NCBI RefSeq assembly: GCF_017377655.1
Contig: NZ_JAFREL010000101.1
Span: 1 to 15,513, forward strand
Reading direction: 5' to 3'
Origin: Candidatus Enterococcus ferrettii
Lineage (GTDB): Bacteria; Bacillota; Bacilli; Lactobacillales; Enterococcaceae
DNA: 15,513 nt
Position 1 is the stretch's first letter, and each line of letters begins with the position of its first letter. Under the pieces are notes generated by a model. That model saw only the letters and a program-made list of their open reading frames with translations. It was not told where the DNA came from and did no database searches. This document shows, in pieces, positions 5,889 through 13,800 of the stretch. The position numbers and the translations under genes were made by a program.

Positions 5889-6533
5889 ATGCCAGAGCAT
5901 AGATATCGAGGTTATCAACCAGAAGTTATGCACTTTTCTAGTGAAAAAAAATCAAATAGAGGAAGAGTGTTCTTATTCGTTTACAATTTGTTCTTTTATA
6001 CGCTCACAATTGGTGTTCTTGTGATGGCAGTGATGTTTGCATTTAGTTCAAAATCGGAAGCTTCTATTCTAGGTTACCGATTTTATACAGTGTTGACTTC
6101 TTCTATGAAGCCAACTAAAGATAGTCAGCCAGGTGGGTTTGATGCGGGAGACGTTACGATTGTCAAAATGATTAAAGGTTCGGATGCAAAAGAAGGAGAT
6201 ATCGTGACTTATGCGGTAGGAGATGAGGGCTCTTTTCTAACCCATCGACTAATAGAGAAGATTGGTGAAATGGAAGGAAGAGAAGGAAATTTCGTGATTA
6301 CCAAAGGAGATGCGAACAATTCAAAGGACCCTCCGATTAACGAGGATCGAATTATGGGAAAGGTTATTTATGCCATTCCCAAATTAGGAAATGCAATTGA
6401 ATTTGTTCGTGGACAATTTTGGGCTTGTCTAGTTTGCTTGTTGTCGATCTTTGGTTTTTTCATTGTGCTGAAGGCTTATCTTTTTAGTGATGAGGAGACA
6501 GCAAAAAGCAAGCATTATCCAAATTATTCTTAA
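5889..6533 (+). CDS. sipW: SipW-type (ER-type) signal peptidase I
   Basis: Residues about 27-51 form the N-terminal anchor and about 176-198 a C-terminal membrane helix, an arrangement typical of SipW rather than of ordinary Gram-positive type I peptidases. The nucleophile is Ser72 in TSSMKPT. The general base is His119 in LTHRLIE, replacing the usual Lys, which is the hallmark of the archaeal/ER-type subfamily. The acidic box is TKGDANNSKDP (Asp141, Asp147). Family members in Bacillus and Clostridium process TasA, CalY or BsaA fibre proteins, and three such substrates follow here. No Shine-Dalgarno sequence precedes ATG 5889 or ATG 5928. The true start is probably ATG 5619, separated by the TAA at 5853. 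Expression may depend on reinitiation or readthrough, or the gene may be inactivated. Confidence 0.88.
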   Translation: MPEHRYRGYQPEVMHFSSEKKSNRGRVFLFVYNLFFYTLTIGVLVMAVMFAFSSKSEASILGYRFYTVLTSSMKPTKDSQPGGFDAGDVTIVKMIKGSDAKEGDIVTYAVGDEGSFLTHRLIEKIGEMEGREGNFVITKGDANNSKDPPINEDRIMGKVIYAIPKLGNAIEFVRGQFWACLVCLLSIFGFFIVLKAYLFSDEETAKSKHYPNYS

Positions 6534-6538
6534 TGGGG

Positions 6539-6568
6539 ATAGTATCACACGAGTTTGTGTGTGACTAT
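6539..6568 (+). other. Hairpin between sipW and the first substrate gene
   Basis: ATAGTATCACAC (6539-6550) and GTGTGTGACTAT (6557-6568) pair over 10 of 12 positions with a 2-base internal mismatch and a 6-base loop. There is no T-tract, so this is not a classical terminator. It may protect or process the mRNA upstream of the structural gene, allowing that gene a higher yield. Confidence 0.5.
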
Positions 6569-6596
6569 ATATTTCAAAAAAATAGGAGGAAAAGAA

Positions 6597-7844
6597 ATGA
6601 AGTCTCAAAAAAGTAGAAAGAAAAAGTTGTTAGTGGCATCAACAGCATTGGCTCTGATGGCGGCTCTATCGGGAACATTCGCCTGGTACACAGAACAAGA
6701 TCAAAGAATTAACAGAATTGCTTCCAGTGCTGCAATTTCGGATGGTACTGTCGTGGTGGAAGAAAAATGGGAACCAAAGCCGATTAATCCCGGAGCTGAA
6801 TCAACCAAGGAGGTAAAAGTAACGAACAATAATCAATTCCCAGTTTATGTTCGGGTATCTTATGAAGAAGTGTTAAAACACTTAGTAAGTAAAGGGGTCA
6901 TCACCTCTAAAAATGCTCGCTTTGAAAAACCAAACAATCCAGTACTGACTGACGATGTGCCTGTTGGTTTTGATGGTGGAAAATACTCTGTTGCCAACGG
7001 TTACACAGATATCACCACAAAAGTCAAAATTGGGGGGGCAGCTTTGCCAGCAACTGTAAAAGTAATGGCAAAAGGTTCAGTTACACACAATGTTTCTACA
7101 GGTACTGACACTCGTACCTTTGAATACGTCATGTTCAATGAATACGAGACTGGAAAATATCAAAAAGTAAACTCCAAAGTGGAAGTAATAGGTACTCCAG
7201 CTGCAGGTTCTGCAGTTAATACTTGGGATTTTGAAGCATCAAATATTACTTATGACGTATATGCAGGTGGTTTTGCTTACGCAAAAGCAAATTGGGCTGA
7301 ATCCGCTTTACCGAGTTCTGTAAGTGCCCCAGCTGATTATGCCATTTTAGGTGCGTCTGGGCAAAAGCATGGTGAGAATTTCGATTATAGAGAGGCAACT
7401 ATAGGTACATTACCAAGCGTAACTAAAGGTAGTGGAGCTCAGGTCCCTACTGCTGCAAATGATCAGAAAGAAATACAAACAGATAAAGCAGCATTAGGTA
7501 AAAGTGGAATTCAAATCAAATACGGGTCAGATATTGTAACAGATGCCGGATTGTCTGGAGCAACAGCAGAAAATAAATGGATCTATAACACAGAAGATGG
7601 TTGGTTCTATTATACAAGCCCTGTGAAAAAACAGACATCCACTAAAGATCTATTGAAATCATTGAAAATTGCTAATGATATTGGTGATGCATTCAAAATG
7701 ACTGAATATGATCTAATTGTAAAAATGGAAGCTATCGAAGCAAATAAGGATGCAATGAAAGAAGCATGGAAAATGGATACAGATACCGCTGGAACAAAAA
7801 CTAAGACAATCGCAGACTTCATCTTAGCACAACCACTAAACTAG
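6597..7844 (+). CDS. SipW-dependent TasA/BsaA-like exported protein, probable major fibre subunit
   Basis: This 415-residue protein starts at ATG 6597 behind a strong AGGAGGAAAAG site; an upstream in-frame codon at 6555 lies in the hairpin region and has no such site. The N-terminus has a basic KKK patch, a hydrophobic stretch (11-28) and the alternative signal motif SGTFAWYTEQDQRINRI (25-41), typical of SipW substrates. Residues about 50-95 (VVVEEKWEPKPINPGAEST, then KEVKVTNNNQFPVYVRVSY) are a TasA/CalY-like beta-domain start. The middle is Gly/Ala/Thr-rich. The C-terminal module has WFYYTSPV, a LLKSLK stretch and YDLIVKMEAIEANKDAMKEAW, shared in outline with the proteins at 8669 and 9523. 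The first position after sipW and the greatest length of the three suggest the main structural subunit of an extracellular fibre or biofilm matrix; polymer formation itself is inferred. Confidence 0.85.
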   Translation: MKSQKSRKKKLLVASTALALMAALSGTFAWYTEQDQRINRIASSAAISDGTVVVEEKWEPKPINPGAESTKEVKVTNNNQFPVYVRVSYEEVLKHLVSKGVITSKNARFEKPNNPVLTDDVPVGFDGGKYSVANGYTDITTKVKIGGAALPATVKVMAKGSVTHNVSTGTDTRTFEYVMFNEYETGKYQKVNSKVEVIGTPAAGSAVNTWDFEASNITYDVYAGGFAYAKANWAESALPSSVSAPADYAILGASGQKHGENFDYREATIGTLPSVTKGSGAQVPTAANDQKEIQTDKAALGKSGIQIKYGSDIVTDAGLSGATAENKWIYNTEDGWFYYTSPVKKQTSTKDLLKSLKIANDIGDAFKMTEYDLIVKMEAIEANKDAMKEAWKMDTDTAGTKTKTIADFILAQPLN

Positions 7845-7878
7845 CATAGTAAATCTGATCAAAGGAGGGGAGAAGCTG

Positions 7879-8658
7879 ATGAGACTTTGCAGTAGTAAAG
7901 GAAAAATTGTTGTATATGTTCTATTTTTATTCATTAGTGTTTTGTTGCTCTACACAATAGTTCCAATCAAGGCATATGCAACCATCACTTCTCTTCCCTC
8001 TGGTGTGGTCATTGGTGATGATAAAGGTTTATTCGCAACATCAGAAGGAGAGTACTATATTGATATTCCAAAAGTAACTTCGGGACAGACTTATGAAAAA
8101 GAAATTACAATTCGTAGTTTAGATGTGAAAGAACCTTTTGATTTAGGATTGTTGGTAAAAAAAATAACGTCAAAAGGATCACTTGATTTTAATCAGCATA
8201 TGACAATGATCTTAACATTAGATGGAAAAGAAATTTATAAAGGACCCGTTTTAGGGGATGGTTCGAAAAATTGGGCACTAGAACCATTGTCGCTAGGAAT
8301 CTGTAAATATGGAACCGACCAAATATTAATTGCAAGATTCGAAATGGACGGTAAGGTATCTAACGAAGATTTTAAAGAAGAAAGTGAGATGCTATTTCAG
8401 TGGACATTTGTTGCAACTAAGAATCAATCACATACAACTGGTTCTACGGGGCGTTCAGAAAGTACAGAATCTTCTCAAAAAGAAACCGCTATTTCATCTG
8501 CATCGAAAAGTTCAATTCCACCTCTTATTGATAGGTTTTTACCTAAAACAGGGGAAGATATTGAGAAAGCTTTATTAAAGACTGTAGCTGGTATTTGGAT
8601 AGTGATTATTACAATTATTATTTGGAAAAGAAGAAAAGAATCTAGAGAGGAAAGCTGA
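7879..8658 (+). CDS. LPxTG wall-anchored surface protein, probable fibre anchor
   Basis: This 259-residue protein has an ordinary Sec signal peptide ending KAYA (cleavage after about residue 34). A beta-rich ectodomain follows (about 38-180), then a Ser/Thr/Lys-rich wall-spanning spacer (about 182-212). The sortase signal comes last: LPKTG at 221-225, a hydrophobic helix (about 236-249) and a basic tail (KRRKESREES). Sortase A would link it to peptidoglycan; no sortase gene is present in the window, so the housekeeping enzyme must serve. I do not recognise the ectodomain family. It lies among the SipW substrates but lacks their AWYTE motif, so it may be processed by the standard pathway and act as the covalent base for the fibre. 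The start follows AAAGGAGGGG. Confidence 0.85.
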   Translation: MRLCSSKGKIVVYVLFLFISVLLLYTIVPIKAYATITSLPSGVVIGDDKGLFATSEGEYYIDIPKVTSGQTYEKEITIRSLDVKEPFDLGLLVKKITSKGSLDFNQHMTMILTLDGKEIYKGPVLGDGSKNWALEPLSLGICKYGTDQILIARFEMDGKVSNEDFKEESEMLFQWTFVATKNQSHTTGSTGRSESTESSQKETAISSASKSSIPPLIDRFLPKTGEDIEKALLKTVAGIWIVIITIIIWKRRKESREES

Positions 8659-8668
8659 GGGGAAATAA

Positions 8669-9508
8669 ATGCATAAAGGAAAAAAATTGCTATTTATACT
8701 TCATAGAAGTAAATTCTCTCTTGCTTTTTTTAGTCTTTTTCTGAGTTTTATTCTAATTATAGGAACTACCTATGCATGGTATACAGAGAGTGACGAGAGA
8801 ATTAATCGAATTGAGAGTCACAATCAACATCTTTCTGCAAAAATTGAAGAAAATTTTCAAACAGTCGATCAATGGTCACCTGGCACAACAAAACGAAAAG
8901 AAATTCGAGTAAAAAATGATGGTGAGGTAGCTGCAATTGTACGATTATCGCTGAAAGAATACTTTCTTTACTTTGAAGTAGACACTACAGATAATCATCG
9001 AGAGGAAATTTCCAGATATAACGGAAATGGTAATTTGACTGTTTATGGTCAACCTACAAATGCTATTGATGTTTCTAAAGTAGCAACATGGAAAAAAGGA
9101 AATACTTATGAATTAAGTGCGTCTATTTATTATAAGGCAAAGGAAGACGTTTTAGAACGAGATTATGTACATGGACAAAACCGAACATTGCCATTAAAAG
9201 CGATAGAATTGAATTTTCATCCAAATAAAATATTCGAAGATCATTCAAAAATACCACCCAATGAATCTAGATACTGGTACTACGAAAAAGGATTTTTCTA
9301 CTATTCTGAGGCATTAAAGCCTGGAGAAATTACTACTAACTTATTGGATAGTGTTTCATTAAGTACAGTATATGGAAATCCGTACAAAGGTGCCTTGTAT
9401 AAGCTAGTTCCTAAAATGGACGCACATCATGTAACACACTCACTAATTTCAGACTGGGAGTTAAAACCAACCGATTATGTTTACAACTTGTATCAAGGAT
9501 TGTTGTAG
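8669..9508 (+). CDS. SipW-dependent TasA/BsaA-like exported protein, second paralogue
   Basis: The 279-residue protein has a basic start (MHKGKK), a hydrophobic segment (about 16-32) and the motif GTTYAWYTESDERINRIES (32-50), almost the same as in the protein at 6597. It is therefore a predicted SipW substrate. The next region (QWSPGTTKRKEIRVKNDGEVAAIVRLSLKE) matches the conserved beta-strand pattern of the family. The C-terminus repeats the shared module: YWYYEKGFFYYSEALKPGE, a LLDSV stretch, and LYKLVPKMDAHHVTHSLISDW. It is shorter than the first paralogue and lacks its Gly/Ala-rich middle, which would suit a minor or cap/adaptor subunit (inferred). The start lies behind GAGGGGAAA, 11 bases after the LPxTG gene. 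Confidence 0.8.
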   Translation: MHKGKKLLFILHRSKFSLAFFSLFLSFILIIGTTYAWYTESDERINRIESHNQHLSAKIEENFQTVDQWSPGTTKRKEIRVKNDGEVAAIVRLSLKEYFLYFEVDTTDNHREEISRYNGNGNLTVYGQPTNAIDVSKVATWKKGNTYELSASIYYKAKEDVLERDYVHGQNRTLPLKAIELNFHPNKIFEDHSKIPPNESRYWYYEKGFFYYSEALKPGEITTNLLDSVSLSTVYGNPYKGALYKLVPKMDAHHVTHSLISDWELKPTDYVYNLYQGLL

Positions 9509-9522
9509 AAAGGAAAACGCGG

Positions 9523-10176
9523 ATGAAAAAGAAAAGAAATACAAGACGCAAGCTTCTTTTTGTAATTATCCTTAGCCTATTTGTCTTAATTTGTGGAGGC
9601 TTGTTAGTCTATGCAGCAGCTAATATCAATGACGAAAAAGAAAATGATTTTCGTATAGGTAACTTGGAGACAAAAGTAGAAGAAGTATTCACAAAACCGG
9701 TGACTCCTCTTATCCCTAAAAATAATACTTGGGTAGAAAAGAAGGTTGGAGTAAAAAATACTGGAACAATGAATCAATTTGTTCGGGTAATGGTTTTCCC
9801 TGAAATTCGTGTAGAAGAAAAAGAAAATTACGTTTTGCTGTCTTCTAATATTGGTCATGATGTGAAAGTTGCAAACGGAAGTAAAGTAGAACAAATACCT
9901 AGTACATGGAGAAAAGGTGAAGATGGCTACTACTATTATCTGAAAGCTTTAGAACCAGGAACGAGTACTAAGGATAATCTCTTTGAATTTGTCCGGTTAG
10001 AAAGTGGTCAAGATTCAAGGTTCAACAATGCAAAATTTATTATTACCATAAAAGTAGAAGCAATAAATTGCGTAGCCGAAGCTTATCGACAGGCTTGGTG
10101 GAATGGTCAATCTCCAGCAAATGGTGAATTGAAAACAATTGATGAAGAATTATTTAAGCAGATAGAAAAAAAATAA
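9523..10176 (+). CDS. TasA/BsaA-like exported protein, third and smallest paralogue
   Basis: This 217-residue protein has a very basic N-terminus (KKKRNTRRK), a hydrophobic segment (about 11-30) and a diverged cleavage region YAAANINDEKENDFRIGN. The aromatic AWYTE signature of the other two is missing, so processing by SipW is less certain. The remainder fits the family: a VEKKVGVKNTGTMNQFVRVMV strand pair near 70-92, then YYYYLKALEPGTSTKDNL and FIITIKVEAINCVAEAYRQAWW, the same C-terminal module as the other two. It contains one Cys in that module. It probably functions as a minor subunit or tip protein (inferred). It starts behind AAAGGAAAA and is followed by the large palindrome at 10182. 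Confidence 0.78.
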   Translation: MKKKRNTRRKLLFVIILSLFVLICGGLLVYAAANINDEKENDFRIGNLETKVEEVFTKPVTPLIPKNNTWVEKKVGVKNTGTMNQFVRVMVFPEIRVEEKENYVLLSSNIGHDVKVANGSKVEQIPSTWRKGEDGYYYYLKALEPGTSTKDNLFEFVRLESGQDSRFNNAKFIITIKVEAINCVAEAYRQAWWNGQSPANGELKTIDEELFKQIEKK

Positions 10177-10181
10177 TGAAA

Positions 10182-10217
10182 GGCAAACATGGAATAATAT
10201 ATTATTCCATGTTTGCC
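10182..10217. repeat. Perfect 36-base palindrome
   Basis: The arm GGCAAACATGGAATAATA (10182-10199) is followed with no spacer by its exact reverse complement (10200-10217). As RNA it would form a very stable hairpin right after the third paralogue. No T-tract follows on the plus strand, so a simple terminator is unlikely there. On the minus strand it is followed by a T-rich run, so it could stop antisense transcription. It may stabilise the upstream mRNA and lower expression of the large gene, or be a dimeric protein-binding site. Confidence 0.75.
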
Positions 10218-10231
10218 AAAGATAAAAAATA

Positions 10232-10267
10232 ACACTCGTGAAATGAGTGTCTTATGTTAATAAACAT
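10232..10267 (+). other. Two further short hairpins before the large secreted-protein gene
   Basis: ACACTC (10232-10237) pairs with GAGTGT (10245-10250) around a 7-base loop. Just after it, ATGTT (10254-10258) pairs with AACAT (10263-10267). Together with the 36-base palindrome they make this gap the most structured in the operon. No good sigma-A promoter was found in it, so the large gene is probably reached by readthrough from upstream. Confidence 0.4.
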
Positions 10268-10305
10268 TGATTTGAGGAGTGTTGAAAAAGATGGAGGGAA
10301 AGATA

Positions 10306-13300
10306 ATGAAAAGGAAAAAAAACGTGGTCTTATTTATTTGCCTCATGATTGTTCTAATTCCACTCATTTGTTTTTTTTCACAGAAGAAACTAGCAGATAA
10401 GGAAAAAATCGAGGCGAAGCCCAATGAGACAACTACTATAGATATAGGATCAGTGTATCAGCAATTAATTCCTGCAGATGCACCAAACCTAATCGAACCA
10501 GAATTAATTAGTAAGGGAACCTTTCACAATTATGTACAAGATGCTACGAAAGTAAAAAGCTTTCGTAAAAATAGAATTTTTGCTGAGAGTTCAATGGTAA
10601 ATGACAATATAAGCAGTGCAGTTAGAACTTCTGATGGAGGGGTCATTTCATTACGCATCTACAATGGGTACAATCAAAATAAATTGAATAAACTTGATAT
10701 GAGAACAGCAGCATTGATAAAAACAGATGCTCAAGGCAATGAAATAACAAGAGTTTGGTTGAATACAACAGAACCACCTTATATATATGGAGCTCCACTT
10801 AATCCAAGTGTAACCTTTCAAGCGGCGGCACCTAGTCTAATTTTTAAAACTAACAGCGTTCATGGAGATTATGTTGTTTATTGGATGCAAGGGAGAAAAA
10901 GATTTCAAACTATATTTAAGGAAAATCTTGCACTCTATACGGCAGAAATGAATAATAATAACTACACTTTTTATGGTACGTATAATCGGAGTGCTTATGA
11001 TCCCATAAGGGGAACAAAATATATCATGCCCTACGTAACGGATGCAGTTGCAGATACACAACCGGGAGATGATCGCCTCAATTATCTCAAATATTACCGA
11101 ATTAATGAAGAAGGGCAATTTATTGGGGAAATAAAAGCACAAACGATTGAAAATTATCTATGGATTCATCATAACACCAATTATCAAGGGCTTTTAGGGG
11201 GGAATCGACCTGGAAGAAACTATGTATACAATGGCATAGCGGGAAATAGTGTAGCGACTGATTATCGAGAAAGAACAATTATGATTCAAGAGATGGGAGA
11301 TATCAATGCCAGTGAAAATAGATTTCAAGGATTAGTAGTCTACAATAAAAATAACGAAGGAATCGAATACATGTATCTTCCTGTTGAGAATCAAACTCAA
11401 ATGGAATTGACCTATCAACCAGATATTTCAACTGATAAAAAATATTATTTTACGCGAAAAAAAGTAATAGATGGATCATTTGATTTAATGGTGTACGATT
11501 CTGTTGAAGGTCGGGTACAGGAGACTCCTGTACTGAGCTTTCCAAAGGGATCAAATGTGAAATTTAGTAAAGCACCAGAAGGCGGGAACACATTCTATGG
11601 AAGAGTTCCAGCATTTACTGGCAGTTTGAGTGGGCTAGGACCTGAACAGACTGAAGCTGGTGGCTATTTGGTTCTAGGGAATACAGATACTAATTTTTCC
11701 AAAATAGCTTCGGCTAATCATTTTAATGTAGATGTAAAAAATTTAAACATTGAGGGATTGATCTATCTAAATGATGCTCAAAAAGAAGACTATTTTATTT
11801 ATGGTAGATTTACCGGGGTAGGTAATGCAGGTTTGCCAGATCACTTTGTTGATAAAATTGTAGCTGTAACTGTAGATCAATATACGGATAAAACAGGTTT
11901 GGATAATCCAGATGCGGGAACAAATGCTTTTTATGGTTCCCTAAAATTGAAAGATGATTTTGCACCAGTGATAAAAGCCCCGTCAATGACTTTAGATAGA
12001 GAGTTTTTTTCTAAAGAAAAGGATGGAAGATGGAATGATCCTGCCTATGGATATAATCAAATTGACGGATACAATTATTTGGATCGATATTTAATAACAG
12101 GTAATCCTCACTTAGTTAATAATCCGGCACTTAATCTTCCTAATAGAATAGAAGTATATGATAATCATGATTTTAATTATAGTCTAAATCCAGGGTTAAA
12201 CAATCAAGATTGGTTAAATAAGCGCATTAATCGAAATCCTAAAGTTAATTTGACAAACATGAACAGTCATCCTATTGATTGGAACGCGTTGGGTTTTCAG
12301 CAAAATAAAATTGGACCACAAAGAGTGACTTATTTTGTTTCAGATTCCCAAAAGCAGATTACTGCTACTTCAAGAATTGTAAATACTAAGGCTCGTCAAA
12401 CAACAGAGGCTGGAAATTATTTTATAGATGCTAATAATTTTCATATTCCACTAAATGGAATAGCAAATGCCATACCTGATGCAAACACGTTTAAAAGACT
12501 GGCTAAAACATTAGTTTGGAACGGGACAGACGGAAAAATTTACGAAAATTCTGAGATTAATATCCAAAGCGAATATGTAGTTGTCAATAATACTCAATTA
12601 CAAGCACTAAGAAATGCAGCCAATACCAAAGAAAATGCAAAACCTTTTCCAGTTGATATTACATTTCAATATGAATTAGGAAAATATTTAACAAATCGTG
12701 TTTGGGTATTTACTACAACAAAAAATACAGTACCTAATAATGAACCCGGATATACTGCGGTAACGCCAGAAGAAACCAACGGCTACGTTTATTATGCGGA
12801 TGATTATTCACTCCCGTTGGTGAGTGCAAAATATCACACAGGACAAGATATTTTAAATAATGCAAATGTTAGAGTTTATGACTATTATTCGATAGAGGAA
12901 AACAGTCCAGAACTACCAACTATAATAGACAAAGCTAATAATCAAAGTTTATTAAATTTGCTCAATTTACCTAATATACAAGGAGCAGTAGAAACAGGCG
13001 TTGTCAAACCAGATTTTGAGTTTGTTTATGGCGGAGAAACTACAAGATATCATACTCAAAATAGGAAAACTAAAGGAACTCTAGATATAACTTTGACTGG
13101 AGAAATAAAACTAAACATAAGACAAGTCGTTCTAGACTCTCAAAAGGATTTAGTAGTTCCAAAAGAGGGGTATGTAAAATTGTTAAACATGAATCCAGAT
13201 ACTAGCAAATCTCAACGAGCACTATTTAATGCTGTTACAAATTCAGGTAAATATACAGGAGTTTTTTCTAGCGAGCCTCTTTTTAAAACATATAAGTTAG

Positions 13301-13575
13301 TCTTAGATACTGCGAACAATAAAAAAGTAGTTATTAAACCAATAATTCCAGAATTTTATGAGTATGCAGGGTATATAAGCACACAGGCGTATTATCAGCA
13401 CGAACGTAAAAATATTGCTAATCATGAGTATACGTATGATTTATTAGGACAAGCAGAAAGATACGAAATGTGGGTAACTCTTTATATAAAACCAATAGTC
13501 ACTGATGAGAATTTACCATCGCCTTATAGCTGGGATTATAAATTAAATGATTTTGGCACTATAAAAATAGAGTAA
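10306..13575 (+). CDS. Very large secreted or membrane-tethered protein of unknown function
   Basis: The product is 1089 residues if started at ATG 10306, which has the best ribosome binding site (GGAGGGAAAG); GTG 10279 and ATG 10291 are in-frame alternatives. A basic start (MKRKKN) and hydrophobic segment (about 7-24) give a signal peptide or uncleaved anchor. No LPxTG, WxL or clear lipobox is seen. The rest is extracellular, rich in Asn, Tyr, Asp and Thr and poor in Cys, with a beta-rich look. Residues about 60-560 might be a propeller-like or lectin-like region. Around 640-690 a DNHDFNYSLN to GPQRVTYFVSDSQKQ stretch resembles a bacterial Ig-like domain. Family not recognised. As the last gene of the A/T-rich block it may be an adhesin presented by, or associated with, the fibre; this is inferred from context. 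Confidence 0.8.
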   Translation: MKRKKNVVLFICLMIVLIPLICFFSQKKLADKEKIEAKPNETTTIDIGSVYQQLIPADAPNLIEPELISKGTFHNYVQDATKVKSFRKNRIFAESSMVNDNISSAVRTSDGGVISLRIYNGYNQNKLNKLDMRTAALIKTDAQGNEITRVWLNTTEPPYIYGAPLNPSVTFQAAAPSLIFKTNSVHGDYVVYWMQGRKRFQTIFKENLALYTAEMNNNNYTFYGTYNRSAYDPIRGTKYIMPYVTDAVADTQPGDDRLNYLKYYRINEEGQFIGEIKAQTIENYLWIHHNTNYQGLLGGNRPGRNYVYNGIAGNSVATDYRERTIMIQEMGDINASENRFQGLVVYNKNNEGIEYMYLPVENQTQMELTYQPDISTDKKYYFTRKKVIDGSFDLMVYDSVEGRVQETPVLSFPKGSNVKFSKAPEGGNTFYGRVPAFTGSLSGLGPEQTEAGGYLVLGNTDTNFSKIASANHFNVDVKNLNIEGLIYLNDAQKEDYFIYGRFTGVGNAGLPDHFVDKIVAVTVDQYTDKTGLDNPDAGTNAFYGSLKLKDDFAPVIKAPSMTLDREFFSKEKDGRWNDPAYGYNQIDGYNYLDRYLITGNPHLVNNPALNLPNRIEVYDNHDFNYSLNPGLNNQDWLNKRINRNPKVNLTNMNSHPIDWNALGFQQNKIGPQRVTYFVSDSQKQITATSRIVNTKARQTTEAGNYFIDANNFHIPLNGIANAIPDANTFKRLAKTLVWNGTDGKIYENSEINIQSEYVVVNNTQLQALRNAANTKENAKPFPVDITFQYELGKYLTNRVWVFTTTKNTVPNNEPGYTAVTPEETNGYVYYADDYSLPLVSAKYHTGQDILNNANVRVYDYYSIEENSPELPTIIDKANNQSLLNLLNLPNIQGAVETGVVKPDFEFVYGGETTRYHTQNRKTKGTLDITLTGEIKLNIRQVVLDSQKDLVVPKEGYVKLLNMNPDTSKSQRALFNAVTNSGKYTGVFSSEPLFKTYKLVLDTANNKKVVIKPIIPEFYEYAGYISTQAYYQHERKNIANHEYTYDLLGQAERYEMWVTLYIKPIVTDENLPSPYSWDYKLNDFGTIKIE

Positions 13576-13596
13576 AGAACGAAAGAAGGGAATCAA

Positions 13597-13800
13597 ATGT
13601 ACGTGTATCTATTTCTGGCAATCCTAGGCCTATTGGTCTTTGTCCACAGCTTATTGATTCTCTCCTTGCAGAAAAAAGTCAATGAATACAGTGAACGATT
13701 GGATCACTTGCATCGAAAAAAAGTGAAGCAACCATTGCCAAATCAAATGCAGGTAAATAAACCGGTCTATCCAACAGAACAAAGGAGACAACGCACATGA
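13597..13800 (+). CDS. Small single-pass membrane protein
   Basis: This 67-residue protein has a hydrophobic N-terminal helix (about 2-24) followed by a charged segment with heptad-like character (KKVNEYSERLDHLHRKK) and a Pro/Gln/Arg-rich tail. No known family is recognised. It starts at ATG 13597 behind GAAAGAAGGG, 21 bases after the large gene, and its stop overlaps the next start in the sequence ATGA, so the two are translationally coupled. Base composition returns here to that of the first operon genes. A membrane partner of the resolvase-like protein encoded next is a reasonable guess. Confidence 0.68.
   Translation: MYVYLFLAILGLLVFVHSLLILSLQKKVNEYSERLDHLHRKKVKQPLPNQMQVNKPVYPTEQRRQRT

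Noticed and set aside
5670..5933. Minus-strand open frame of 87 residues over the split SipW region
   Set aside because: It is antisense to an Arg-rich coding frame with a good ribosome binding site and has no supporting signal of its own.
9604..9894. Minus-strand open frame of 96 residues
   Set aside because: It is the antisense of a convincing exported-protein gene, with composition (runs of Phe, Tyr, Ile) expected from reading A/T-rich coding DNA backwards and no good ribosome binding site.
10306..10370. Lipoprotein signal at the start of the large secreted protein
   Set aside because: A Cys follows the hydrophobic segment (IPLIC), but the residues before it do not fit a lipobox.
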